Below, piece by piece: positions 1 through 8,370 of a DNA stretch of 64,000 nt (positions are counted from its first letter, which is position 1; every line of letters begins with the position of its first letter). The position numbers and the translations under genes are program-made. Source of the stretch: a bacterium. Lineage in GTDB: Bacteria > Vulcanimicrobiota > Vulcanimicrobiia > Vulcanimicrobiales > Vulcanimicrobiaceae. The stretch is from the NCBI GenBank assembly GCA_021805775.1, contig JAJZED010000002.1:24390-88389 (forward strand), written 5' to 3'. Below the pieces are notes generated by a model. It searched no databases and was not told the DNA's origin. It saw only the letters and a list, made by a program, of their open reading frames with translations.

Positions 1-542
1 CGCAGGCGAACGTGAGCGCACGGCATCGCCTCGATACGAGCGCTTCGCGCTCTACTCGGCGTGACAAAGCCTCCTACTCGGCGTGACAACGCAAGCAACG
101 CAGCACAACCGCGTGCGCGAGCGGAGCATGCGTGCACCCGACGAGCGTCTAGCGAGGAGCGGTGCAGCGCAGGCGAACGTGAGCGCACGGCATCGCCTCG
201 ATACGAGCGCTTCGCGCTCTACTCGGCGTGACAAAGCCTCCTACTCGGCGTGACAACGCAAGCAACGCAGCACAACCGCGTGCGCGAGCGGAGCCTGCGT
301 GCACCCGACGAGCGCTTAAGCGAGCGGCGAGGACCCTGACATTGCTTGTCCGAGCCGCGAGCGTCTAGCGAGGAGCGGTGCAGCGCAGGCGAACGTGAGC
401 GCACGGCATCGCCTCGATACGAGCGCTTCGCGCTCTACTCGGCGTGACAACGCAACCTACTCGGCGTGACAAAGCCTCCTACTCGGCGTGACACCTCAAG
501 CAACGCGGCGTGACGGCGAAGCGACGCAGCGCGGCGATACGA
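1..542. repeat. Intergenic array of long direct repeats
   Basis: No credible gene is present here. A long unit beginning CGCAGGCGAACGTGAGCG occurs at 1, 168 and 384. Units 1 and 2 match almost base for base over 167 bases (one visible substitution near 128/294), and unit 2 carries an extra 49 bases at 315-363. Unit 3 matches only for its first ~67 bases and then degenerates. Short open frames in this stretch are arginine-rich and repeat with the DNA unit, so they are not genes. The array lies downstream of the stop codon of the subtilase gene at 543. Confidence 0.85.
52..492. repeat. Seven copies of a CTACTCGGCGTGAC element
   Basis: The 14-base element CTACTCGGCGTGAC starts at 52, 74, 219, 241, 435, 457 and 479, in pairs or triplets 22 bases apart. 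Copies at 52, 219 and 435 follow a GAGCG-CTTCG-CGCTC hairpin. The design (small hairpin plus TGACA-like tail) looks like a dispersed intergenic palindromic element rather than a CRISPR array: there are no constant-length unique spacers. Confidence 0.8.
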
Positions 543-2882
543 TTACGGCAGCGCGAAACTCGAGGACGTAATCAACGTCGGCGTTAACCCGACGGCACTC
601 GCGCACGGCGCACTCGCGCTGCAGGGACCGGAGGCGGCGAAATAATCCCCGGCATCGATTTTTCCGTCGCCGTTGGCGTCGAACCAGACCGCGATGCGGT
701 AGCTCGGCGCCGTCGCGGGAATATCGGCGATCCGGAACGTGCCGTTCGCTTCAACCGGTACGCCGGCGGTGAAGTTCGCATCGAGGATCGACGGCGCGGC
801 GTTCACGGCGCCGCTGTTGCCGTACGCAAAGGCGACGAACTGCGCCTTCGCCGGCAGCGTCGGAGCGATGCTGGTATCGCTTTCGAGTTGTGCCATCGCG
901 CGATAGACGTCGAGCCGCCCGTGCCCTTGATTGGGATCGTTAATATTATCTGCGGTTCCGTCGATGAGCCCCTCGAGTTGCGCGACCGTGAGATTCGGAT
1001 CGGCCGAGAGTAAGAGCGCGGCCGCGCCGGTTACGTGCGGCGTCGCCATCGAGGTTCCGGCAATCAACGTGTAGCAGGTTGCCGGGGTCGTGCACGGCGG
1101 GCTGCCCGTCGTCGAGTAGAGATTCGCGATCCAATGCAGATCATCGGTATCGTTGCTTCCTCCCGGATCTCCACCCGGCGCAACGACGCCGAGACCGGGG
1201 CCGCTATTGGAGTACGACGCGACGTATTCACCGGGAGCGGGAGTATCGGCGGTCGGCAGCGCCGCGCTACAGGTTGCGGTAACATTCGGCCAGGTTGCGC
1301 CGGCGCAGGCATTGCCGTCGTTGATCGCCGTCGCGCCGACCGACATGACACCGGGGTAGGCGGCGGGATAATCGAGCCCTTGAACGCCTTTATTCCGTTC
1401 GTTGCCGGCCGCGGCGACGACGAGTACGTTGTGCGCTAGTGCGAACTCGACGGCATCTTGCTCGGTGAAATCGGGGCCGCTGTTCGGTTGCGAACCGAGG
1501 CTGAGATTGATGACGCGGTCGCCGTTTGCGACGGCATGATAGATCGCCGTCGCTTCGTCGGCGGTCGAGGCACTCGAATTGGCGCCCGACCCGGAGAATA
1601 TTTTATAGAAATCGAGCGTGACGCCGCCGGCGACGCCGGCGAAGCCCGCGCCGTTGTTGTCGGCGGCGGCGGCGATGCCGGAGACATTGGTTCCGTGACC
1701 ATCGGAATCTTGGACCGCGGGGCAGGAGACGCCGAGCAACGGCGTCGGGCAGGGTGTCGTTACCGTGCCGGTGCCACCGACCGGCGTGACATCTTCTTCA
1801 GCGATACCGATATGCGAGATGAGATCGGCCTGCGCCCAGGTGTTGCTCGGCGAGGTATCGATCCCGGTATCGAGCACCGCGATGCGCATCGTCGGTAATC
1901 CGAAACCGACCGGAACGGGCCAGCCGCTTCCGTAGTTCCATGCGTGCATCATTCCGATCTGGTACATATCCCATTGGTCGAGCGGATCGAACATCGTGTC
2001 GTTCGGAGCCGGCGCGAGTGCCGCGTTGAGCGGATATCGCCGCTGAACCGATTGCACGCTCAGTACGCCTGCGTCGGCACGCAACCGCGCCGCCACCTGC
2101 GCGGCGCTTCCGACGGTAACGCGGATCAAATCGCTGCGGACCGGAGCATCGCTCGGCGTGATCGTGCGAGCGAGGATAGCGCCGCTCCGCGCAGCGAGCG
2201 CGAATGGATGTACGCGCCCCGCCGCGATCGCTACCGGATCGTAGCGCACCTCCAGTAAAGTTGCGTTCTTGGAGATCGGCGTCGCAGGTGCGGCCACGGG
2301 CATGCGGCGCACCGGCATCCGAACGAACGGAAGCGAGGCCGGGCCGCGCGAGACCGAGGCGACCGAGGCAATACTGCCGACCGTATCGGCGTTTTGGTTA
2401 TAGAGAATCGTCGCCGGATTCGCGTTGCTCTGTACGCAGAGCGCGTAGGCTCCATTCGGGCTACTGCCCGCAAACGAAACGGTCATGAGCGTCTGGCTCT
2501 CCGGGAACGGGTTTCCGCCGGCGCTCCCGCCGTACGGCGGCGTCGTCGCCGTCGGCGTCACGCCGATCGTTGCGCCGTTGACGCTCACAGCGATACCGGT
2601 CGGCGCCGAGAGAAACGAGAGCGCAGCCGGGGTCGGCGAGGGGCGCGTGTCGGGAACCGGCGTCGGCCCAGGGGTCGGCGTCGAGGTTCCCACCGGCACG
2701 ATACCGATCCCTGCTGTGCAGAGCCCTGGCGTCGGCGCAACCGTCGGTGTCGGAACCGGTGTCGGCACGGGCGTGGGCACGGGGTTCGACGATCCGCCGC
2801 CGCCGCCGCAGGCAACCAGCAACGCGCAGGTCGCGATCAGCGAGGTTAGAGCCGGGAACGCACGCAAGCTCGATCTCTTCAC
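543..2882 (-). CDS. S8 (subtilisin-like) serine protease, surface lipoprotein
   Basis: This is a secreted peptidase of the subtilase family, 779 residues. A lipoprotein signal ends at LLVAC (Cys25), followed by Gly5 and a Pro-Thr-Val-rich linker (about 34-54). The catalytic triad is visible: Asp338 in AVLDTGID, His396 in DGHGTNVSG and Ser611 in GTSMATPHV, with the oxyanion Asn494 in AAGN. The region before residue 300 may be a propeptide or inhibitor-like domain, and the ~110-residue tail ends in a beta-rich segment with a DANGDGKIDAGD motif that could bind calcium. The start is GTG, supported by AAGGAG five bases upstream. It follows a second subtilase gene by 41 bases. The fold and catalysis are certain; the substrate is unknown. 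Confidence 0.93.
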   Translation of the reverse strand: MKRSSLRAFPALTSLIATCALLVACGGGGGSSNPVPTPVPTPVPTPTVAPTPGLCTAGIGIVPVGTSTPTPGPTPVPDTRPSPTPAALSFLSAPTGIAVSVNGATIGVTPTATTPPYGGSAGGNPFPESQTLMTVSFAGSSPNGAYALCVQSNANPATILYNQNADTVGSIASVASVSRGPASLPFVRMPVRRMPVAAPATPISKNATLLEVRYDPVAIAAGRVHPFALAARSGAILARTITPSDAPVRSDLIRVTVGSAAQVAARLRADAGVLSVQSVQRRYPLNAALAPAPNDTMFDPLDQWDMYQIGMMHAWNYGSGWPVPVGFGLPTMRIAVLDTGIDTSPSNTWAQADLISHIGIAEEDVTPVGGTGTVTTPCPTPLLGVSCPAVQDSDGHGTNVSGIAAAADNNGAGFAGVAGGVTLDFYKIFSGSGANSSASTADEATAIYHAVANGDRVINLSLGSQPNSGPDFTEQDAVEFALAHNVLVVAAAGNERNKGVQGLDYPAAYPGVMSVGATAINDGNACAGATWPNVTATCSAALPTADTPAPGEYVASYSNSGPGLGVVAPGGDPGGSNDTDDLHWIANLYSTTGSPPCTTPATCYTLIAGTSMATPHVTGAAALLLSADPNLTVAQLEGLIDGTADNINDPNQGHGRLDVYRAMAQLESDTSIAPTLPAKAQFVAFAYGNSGAVNAAPSILDANFTAGVPVEANGTFRIADIPATAPSYRIAVWFDANGDGKIDAGDYFAASGPCSASAPCASAVGLTPTLITSSSFALP
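2742..2790. repeat. Low-complexity repeat coding a (VPTP)n linker
   Basis: A GTCGGnnCCGGT/GTCGGCACGGG-type tandem sequence encodes the Val-Pro-Thr-Pro run just after the lipidated Cys-Gly5 of the subtilase. Such tracts can change length by slippage, which would alter the distance between the membrane anchor and the protease. Confidence 0.6.
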
Positions 2883-2887
2883 CGCCG

Positions 2888-2893
2888 CTCCTT
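2888..2893 (-). promoter_or_regulatory. Shine-Dalgarno site for the first subtilase
   Basis: AAGGAG lies five bases before the GTG at 2882 and decides this start. Confidence 0.75.
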
Positions 2894-2923
2894 CGCGCTC
2901 GAGTCGGTCGGCTCTTTGCGAGT

Positions 2924-4696
2924 TTATTGCGCGGTCGGTAAATTCGGGTCGCCGAGTGCGTCGGCCATTGCGCGATAGATATCGAGTCGCCCGCAGCCCT
3001 GCGCCGCCGCGCTCACCGTGGGAAGCACGTAGGCATCGCTACAGAGATAGTTCCGTACCTGCGTCGGCGTGAGGTTCGGCTTCACCGAGAGCAAGAGCGC
3101 GGCTGCACCCGAGACGTGCGGCGTTGCTTGCGAGGTGCCGGCGATAAGAACGCGGCAGTCGCCCTGGGAACCCGCCGGTGCTTCGAAATCGGGCGTACAG
3201 GTCGCACCGCCCATCGCGGTGCTCGAATAGATGTTCTCGATCCAATGCAGATCGTCGACACCGGGACCGAGGTTCGCCGGGTCGCCGCCGGGTGCGACGA
3301 GCCCCCACGTCGTGCTTCCCGCTTGGTAGTTGGAGTACGAGGCAACGTACTCGACCGGAGCGCTCGGAGTTCCCGGCGCGTTGCTGCTATACGTGCCGCT
3401 GGGAAATCCGTCGGAGAGCGCGCTCGCACCGACCGCGATGACGCCCGCATCGCAGGCAGGCGCGTCGAGTGAAGCGCCGCTCGAGTTTCCGGAAGCCGCT
3501 ACGACGACGACGCCGGCGGCGAGGGCGTTAGCGACGGCAGCCGCTTCGAGCGGATCGTCACCGCCGGCACAACTCGCACCGATACTCAAGTTTACGACAT
3601 TCGCTCCGTTGGCTACGGCATCATCGATCCCCGAGGCGATATCGGCTGTCGATGCGCTCGTGCTACAGGCCTGCGGATTGCTACCGAGTTGCGATACGCA
3701 ATTCGAGGGCGGCGACGGAAAGACGCGCTCGACGATCAGCGATACATTTCCGCCGACGCCGACAAAGCCGAGACTGTTATTCGCATCGGCCGCGGCGATC
3801 CCGGCTACGTCGGTACCGTGGCCATCGAGATCGGTAACGTAGTTCGAGCTCGATTGTACGCCCGTGTTGATGTTGGTGATAAAGCAATGCGTATACGCGA
3901 CTTTCGATTGCAGTTCGGGATGGGTAACGTCGGCGCCGGTGTCGACGATCGCGATCCGCACGGCCGAATTCCCCATTGCATCGGGAGCTTGATAACCGAC
4001 GGGGGCGTCGGTGGCGCTCGAATAGGCCCATGCGTGGCCGAGGGAGATCGCGTGCATGTCCCATTGCCCCGGCAGGCTCGTCCCGGGAGAGGGGCTCGGC
4101 GCCGGATTACCGGCTTCGTAATATGGTGCGCTCGAACCCGGAAAACCATGGAAGTACGGATCGTTCGTCGTTATCGGGGCGAGGACGCTCTGCGTGTAAC
4201 GCACGCCCATCGGCACGACCTTCGTGACGCCGGGGAGCGCGCGCAACTGCGCCGCGATTGCCGCGCTCTTCGCGGCATCGACCGCGACGAGATCGACGCT
4301 CGTGCCAAGATGCGAAAAGAGAAAGCGCTGCGTGACGCTGCCGCCGACTCGCGCGATCTGCGTCGAAAGCGTACCGCGCGAACTCGTCGCGCCGACATCG
4401 CTGCGAACGACCTCTAACAGCCCGGGAAACGTGCTTGGCTGCGACTGTGCTTTCGCGGGCGCCCGGCGAATCGCATCGCTACCGAAGAATGCCTCCGAAG
4501 CCGCCATCCGCGCCGTGCTCGTACCGTTCACGCTGCTCGGGCAACTGTATCCGATGTTGGTGCTTCCCGGCGCGCTCGTCGGTGCGGGCGTCGGCACGAG
4601 CCCGCCGATGATGTTGCCGATACCGCCCCCGCCGCCGCAGGCGACGAGAAGCGAACCGGAGAGGAGCGCCGCGAGCGCGGTACGAGCGGTCATCAT
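2924..4696 (-). CDS. S8 (subtilisin-like) serine protease, surface lipoprotein (paralogue)
   Basis: A second subtilase of 590 residues, a tandem paralogue of the downstream gene. The signal ends at LLVAC (Cys20) and is again followed by Gly5. The triad is Asp252 (IVDTGAD), His293 (DGHGTDVAG) and Ser522 (GTSQATPHV), with Asn404 as the oxyanion residue. Residues about 90-170 resemble the propeptide of the paralogue (both share a V/L-x-x-V core before the catalytic domain), and the C-terminal domain of the paralogue is absent. Start choice between two adjacent Met codons is open, and no strong ribosome site is visible. The gene lies 55 bases after cinA on the same strand, so it may be co-transcribed or have its own promoter. 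Confidence 0.92.
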   Translation of the reverse strand: MMTARTALAALLSGSLLVACGGGGGIGNIIGGLVPTPAPTSAPGSTNIGYSCPSSVNGTSTARMAASEAFFGSDAIRRAPAKAQSQPSTFPGLLEVVRSDVGATSSRGTLSTQIARVGGSVTQRFLFSHLGTSVDLVAVDAAKSAAIAAQLRALPGVTKVVPMGVRYTQSVLAPITTNDPYFHGFPGSSAPYYEAGNPAPSPSPGTSLPGQWDMHAISLGHAWAYSSATDAPVGYQAPDAMGNSAVRIAIVDTGADVTHPELQSKVAYTHCFITNINTGVQSSSNYVTDLDGHGTDVAGIAAADANNSLGFVGVGGNVSLIVERVFPSPPSNCVSQLGSNPQACSTSASTADIASGIDDAVANGANVVNLSIGASCAGGDDPLEAAAVANALAAGVVVVAASGNSSGASLDAPACDAGVIAVGASALSDGFPSGTYSSNAPGTPSAPVEYVASYSNYQAGSTTWGLVAPGGDPANLGPGVDDLHWIENIYSSTAMGGATCTPDFEAPAGSQGDCRVLIAGTSQATPHVSGAAALLLSVKPNLTPTQVRNYLCSDAYVLPTVSAAAQGCGRLDIYRAMADALGDPNLPTAQ

Positions 4697-4751
4697 AGTT
4701 CTTAGACGTTACCCTCGTGCGATTCGTTTCACTCCGGTAAGTCGCTCGTCC

Positions 4752-5999
4752 TCACGGAATCTTCACCTCGCGCCAGAGCAAACCGAGGGCGGCAGTTGTG
4801 GCACGGGCTTGAATAGCCGCCCGATCGCCGCGAATACGGAGCGTCCACGCCCGCTCCCCGCGAGCGTCGGCGACCGCCAGGCAGAGCGTCCCGACCGGCT
4901 TCTCAACGCTGCCACCCTCCGGGCCGGCGATCCCGGTCGTCGAAATGCCGATCTTCGCGCCCAGGCGAGCGCGGACGCCGCGCGCCATCGCAAGAGCGCA
5001 CTCTTCACTCACGGCGCCGAAACGTTCGAGTATCTCTTCGGGCACACCAAGTTGAAGCTGCTTGACCGCGTTATCGTAAGCAACGATGCCGCCGAGAAAG
5101 CGCCGCGAAGCGCCGGGGACGCCGGTAATCGCCGCCGCGACACGCCCTCCGGTACAGGATTCGGCGACGGCGAGGCTCTCGCCGCGTTCGTCGAGCGCGG
5201 CGAGAACGGCACCCTCCAGCGTCATCGCGTCGATGCCGAAGACGTGCCCTTGAAGGCGCGAGCGCAACTCTTCTTCCAGCGGAGCGATCGATGCGCGCGC
5301 GCTCGCCGTCGATGCGGCCTTCGCCATAATTTTTACATCGCAGCGATAGTCGTGCGCGAGCACGGCGATCTTCGGATTCTCCGAGCTCGCAAAGAGATCG
5401 GCGATGCGATGGTCGATCTCGGACTCTCCGATATTGACGGTGTGTAGGACGCGCGTGACGATTCCCTCACGAACCGAAAAATGCGAGCGCAGCCACGGAA
5501 GCAATCGCTCCGCCAACATCGGCTTCATTTCGCGCGGAACGCCGGGCATACAGGCTGCGAATTTTCCGTCGGCGCGGAAGGCGATAAACCCCGGCGCGGT
5601 ACCGTGTGGATTTTCCAGCGGATAGCTGCCCGCGGGCAGAAATGCTTGCTTCCGATTATTCTCGCGCATCGTCCGGCCGATCGACGTAAAGAACGCTTCG
5701 ATTTCGGCGAGCGCATTTTCGTCGAGGACGAGGTCGAGCCCAAATGCATCGGCGACCGCCTCCTTCGTGAGGTCGTCGACGGTTGGGCCGAGACCGCCGG
5801 TGGTGACGATTCCGTCGGCACGTTCGAGGATCTCTCGAACGAGTTGGGCGATCCGCTCGCGATTATCGCCGACTGCGTGGCTTGCGTAACAGTCGATGCC
5901 GTTCTCGGCGAGCGCGGCGGCGATATGCGACGTATTCGTGTCGACGAGTTGACCGAGTAATAACTCCGTCCCGACGGCAACGAGTTCGACGCTACTCAT
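4752..5999 (-). CDS. cinA: CinA-family protein: MoCF-like domain plus NMN deamidase (PncC) domain
   Basis: The protein has 415 residues from the start chosen here. The N-terminal half matches the molybdopterin-binding (MoCF/ADP-ribose pyrophosphatase) domain, with VAVGTELLLGQ and GIVTTGGLGPTVDD. The C-terminal half is the PncC-type domain with VAESCTGGRVAAAIT and GISTTGIAGPEGG, known to hydrolyse nicotinamide mononucleotide to nicotinate mononucleotide in pyridine-nucleotide recycling. The frame is open a further 26 residues upstream, but these look like readthrough of the preceding gene, and the family begins at MSSVELVAVG. The gene overlaps the stop of the upstream siroheme-type gene by eight bases. 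NadE and an amidase lie two and three genes upstream, which fits a role in NAD metabolism. Confidence 0.93.
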   Translation of the reverse strand: MSSVELVAVGTELLLGQLVDTNTSHIAAALAENGIDCYASHAVGDNRERIAQLVREILERADGIVTTGGLGPTVDDLTKEAVADAFGLDLVLDENALAEIEAFFTSIGRTMRENNRKQAFLPAGSYPLENPHGTAPGFIAFRADGKFAACMPGVPREMKPMLAERLLPWLRSHFSVREGIVTRVLHTVNIGESEIDHRIADLFASSENPKIAVLAHDYRCDVKIMAKAASTASARASIAPLEEELRSRLQGHVFGIDAMTLEGAVLAALDERGESLAVAESCTGGRVAAAITGVPGASRRFLGGIVAYDNAVKQLQLGVPEEILERFGAVSEECALAMARGVRARLGAKIGISTTGIAGPEGGSVEKPVGTLCLAVADARGERAWTLRIRGDRAAIQARATTAALGLLWREVKIP

Positions 6000-6609
6000 C
6001 TTCGAGGACCTGCGGAGCGAACGAAAGTGCAAGTTCTTCTTCAAACCACTCGGGGTATCGGAAGCGAATCTCGGCATCGAACCCGTCGGCGATGCGAATC
6101 ATCTCTTTTCGGCGAAGCCCACCTTGCTCGGCGGCGCTATAGCGGTGCCGGATGCGCTCCTTCTGGGTCGCCAGACAATCGATGAAGCGCTCGAACGTGC
6201 CGTCCATCGCACGTTGCAATGCTTCCTTGAGATTTTTTCCCAATCGTGGTGCGAGCCCGGTCGTGGAGACCGAGATCCGCACCGGGCCGGCCTTTGCAAT
6301 TGCCGCCATTGCGACGAAACCGAAGCGCGGCTGGTCGATGCAGCAGAGTAAGAAGCGATGGCGGTCGGCATACTCACGCAATCGCGCCGAGAGCCGTTCG
6401 TCTTGCGGGGTGGAGATGACGAAGAAGGCATCGATAAAGTCGCTCTCCACGACCGTCGAGGGATCGGTGACCCAGAGCAAATCGGCTCCGCTCTCTTCCA
6501 GTGCCGCGGCCTTCTCGATCGCCTCGCGGTCGTCGCGCGCACCGACAACGACGCATCGACGCCCTTTCAGGTTCAAGCTCACCGGATAAAACGGCGTGAC
6601 GGGTTTCAT
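5992..6609 (-). CDS. Precorrin-2 dehydrogenase / siroheme-synthase-type protein
   Basis: This 205-residue protein has the layout of the Met8/SirC/CysG N-terminal family, which oxidises precorrin-2 to sirohydrochlorin with NAD+ and in some members inserts iron. It begins FYPVSLNLKGRRCVVVGA, continues with FFVISTPQDE, then LLCCIDQPRFG (position of the family's catalytic Asp), AGPVRISVSTTGLAPRLGK and a helical tail. The dinucleotide loop is unusual: GARDDREAIEK replaces the usual GGGxVAxRK, so NAD binding may be weakened. Its Met overlaps the nadE stop by one base (TAATG). No other siroheme or cobalamin synthesis gene adjoins it. Confidence 0.75.
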   Translation of the reverse strand: MKPVTPFYPVSLNLKGRRCVVVGARDDREAIEKAAALEESGADLLWVTDPSTVVESDFIDAFFVISTPQDERLSARLREYADRHRFLLCCIDQPRFGFVAMAAIAKAGPVRISVSTTGLAPRLGKNLKEALQRAMDGTFERFIDCLATQKERIRHRYSAAEQGGLRRKEMIRIADGFDAEIRFRYPEWFEEELALSFAPQVLEDE

Positions 6610-7460
6610 TAATAATCGACCGGGCGCAGATAGAATTCGTTAATTGCGGTATCGGTCAACATCGCGGTCGTCGGAAGATGGCGCTTCCAATGCGTGCCGT
6701 CGACTCGCCCCCGCACGAGGGTAACTTCGGCGGCGTCGAATCCCCGCGCGACGAGCTGTTCGTGGCGATATCCCAGCAACATCGAGGAGAGAATTGCATC
6801 GGCGCGCGGATAGCGAATACCGAGATCGCCTTCATCGGTTTGATTCGCTTCGAGATCGGCGCTCGGCGCCTTCTCGATAATCGGGGTGGGAACGCCGAGG
6901 TAGCGTGCGAGCTCCCACACCTGCGTTTTTAGGAGATCGCCGAGCGGATTGATCGGCGGCGTATCGTCGGCGTGCCAGGTGAAATACCCGAGTAGACGCT
7001 CGGTTTTATTTCCGGTGCCAATCGGTAATGCGGCGAATTTCACCGATTGGTCGAAGAGCACGAGCATCCGCGTGCGCGCGAGAACGTTTCCGCGTCGACG
7101 CGGATCGGCATCGGGTTCGTACTGCAGATATCCGTCGACGGCAGCACTGATATCGACCGTATGCCCGGCCGCTCCGAGGGCGTCGATAACGAGTTGCGCG
7201 TCCTCGAGGCTCGCGGGGCTCGATAGCCGATACGGCATGCGGATGAGGTGCACGTTCTGCGGCCCCAGGGCACGCGCACAGAGATAGGCCGTTACCGCCG
7301 AGTCCACGCCGCCGGAAAGACCGATGACGGCGTTCTTTATGCCGCGACGTCCGATACACTCGTCGCGAAGAAATGCGACGAGCCAGCGAGCTGCTACCGC
7401 TGCATCGATCTTCGGCGTCGCATACGCATCGCGCTGCGGCGGATCAACAACCGGAAGCAT
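6609..7460 (-). CDS. nadE: NAD+ synthetase (NH3-dependent type)
   Basis: The enzyme makes NAD+ from nicotinate adenine dinucleotide, ATP and ammonia. The N-type ATP-pyrophosphatase loop SGGVDS is at residues 49-54 and the substrate-binding stretch GTGNKTERLLGYFTWHADD follows, with LKTQVWELARYLGVP and the loop PSADLEANQTDEGDLG. At 283 residues it is the short form lacking a fused glutaminase. A separate nitrilase-family gene immediately upstream, overlapping by 17 bases, is the natural candidate to supply ammonia from glutamine. The frame continues another 58 residues upstream with cysteine/arginine-rich nonsense overlapping the amidase, so ATG at 7460 is preferred. Confidence 0.94.
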   Translation of the reverse strand: MLPVVDPPQRDAYATPKIDAAVAARWLVAFLRDECIGRRGIKNAVIGLSGGVDSAVTAYLCARALGPQNVHLIRMPYRLSSPASLEDAQLVIDALGAAGHTVDISAAVDGYLQYEPDADPRRRGNVLARTRMLVLFDQSVKFAALPIGTGNKTERLLGYFTWHADDTPPINPLGDLLKTQVWELARYLGVPTPIIEKAPSADLEANQTDEGDLGIRYPRADAILSSMLLGYRHEQLVARGFDAAEVTLVRGRVDGTHWKRHLPTTAMLTDTAINEFYLRPVDY

Positions 7461-8370
7461 CGTCGCGTCCCCGCAACCGGGGCAACTCCTCGTCGGAGAG
7501 CAGATCGGGCAGGACGGCGCGAAGATCTCCGAGCAACGGAAGATTCGCTCGCGCGATTTCGACATCGTCGAGAAAAATCTCCGCGCGTACGATGCATGCG
7601 TCGTCGGCGTCGGCCTGCACCAGCATCGTCCCATCGGGGCCGATCGCGCACGACGAGCCCGTCATGCCTTTCCCGCCCTCAAAACCGGCGAGCCCTGCAT
7701 AAAGCACGAAGCATCCATGCTCCATCGCGATGCCGCGCAATAATTCGCGCCATCGAGCGACGGAGACGAGCTCGCCCTCTCCATCGATCCCGCGACCGGG
7801 CGCCGCGCTCGGCACGACGATCGAGCGCGCTCCCTTCAGTGCGGCGATCGTCGGAACCATCGAATGCCACACGTCTTCGCAGATCAAGAGCGCCGTCGCC
7901 CCGAGGAGCGGCGACTCGAAGACCTGCACGCGATTCCCCCGCGATAGAAAACGCTCTTCGTCGAAAACCCCGTAGGTCGGGAGAAAGAGTTTGCGGTGAA
8001 CGTGAAGGATGCGCGTCTCTCGCTCGTCGAGCGCCAACCAAATCGCGCTATTATAATACGACCCGTTATCGACTTCGTAGAAGCCGGCGACGATCTCGAC
8101 GGGGCGCTGCCCCGCGACGTCGCGCCAGAGCGACGAGAGTTCGTGCCCAAAACGCTCGGCGCTGCGCGCCGACTCGTAGACCGCTCCTTCAAGAAAATAG
8201 CCGGTGAGCGCAGCTTCGGGCAGAACGAGAAGTTGCGGCGGTGCGTCGAGCGCAGCGAGCTGTGCGAAGACCGCTCGTAACGCGGCGAGATTCTCTACGT
8301 AGGCACCTTTGCGCGGCTTGCTCTGTACGAGCGCTATGCGCGCCGGGGCCGCTTGGCTATCGCTCTGCAC
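7444..8370 (-). CDS. Nitrilase-superfamily carbon-nitrogen hydrolase (possible glutaminase partner of NadE)
   Basis: The Glu-Lys-Cys triad of the C-N hydrolase fold is present: Glu52 in LVLPEAALTGY, Lys127 in HRKLFLPTYGVFDE and Cys164 in LLICEDVWH. The HRKLFLPTYGVFDE segment is like that of the glutaminase domain of glutamine-dependent NAD synthetases, and the gene overlaps nadE, so I infer it releases ammonia from glutamine for NadE as a split enzyme. The length is 308 residues from a GTG at 8370, which overlaps the upstream reductase stop by 14 bases. The frame extends to 8481, but those residues are Arg/Pro-rich and lie inside the upstream gene. No strong ribosome site marks either start. 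Confidence 0.82.
   Translation of the reverse strand: MQSDSQAAPARIALVQSKPRKGAYVENLAALRAVFAQLAALDAPPQLLVLPEAALTGYFLEGAVYESARSAERFGHELSSLWRDVAGQRPVEIVAGFYEVDNGSYYNSAIWLALDERETRILHVHRKLFLPTYGVFDEERFLSRGNRVQVFESPLLGATALLICEDVWHSMVPTIAALKGARSIVVPSAAPGRGIDGEGELVSVARWRELLRGIAMEHGCFVLYAGLAGFEGGKGMTGSSCAIGPDGTMLVQADADDACIVRAEIFLDDVEIARANLPLLGDLRAVLPDLLSDEELPRLRGRDDASGC

Noticed and set aside
52-404. Two 60-codon minus-strand frames in the repeat array
   Set aside because: They are repeats of each other because the DNA repeats, are Arg/Ser/Cys-rich, and have no ribosome site.
52-492. Regularly spaced short repeats as a CRISPR array
   Set aside because: The intervals are themselves repeated rather than unique, the 22-base step is too short, and no cas gene is near.
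4224-5447. Plus-strand frame of 407 codons opposite cinA and the second subtilase
   Set aside because: It spans two well-supported genes on the other strand and shows no motif.
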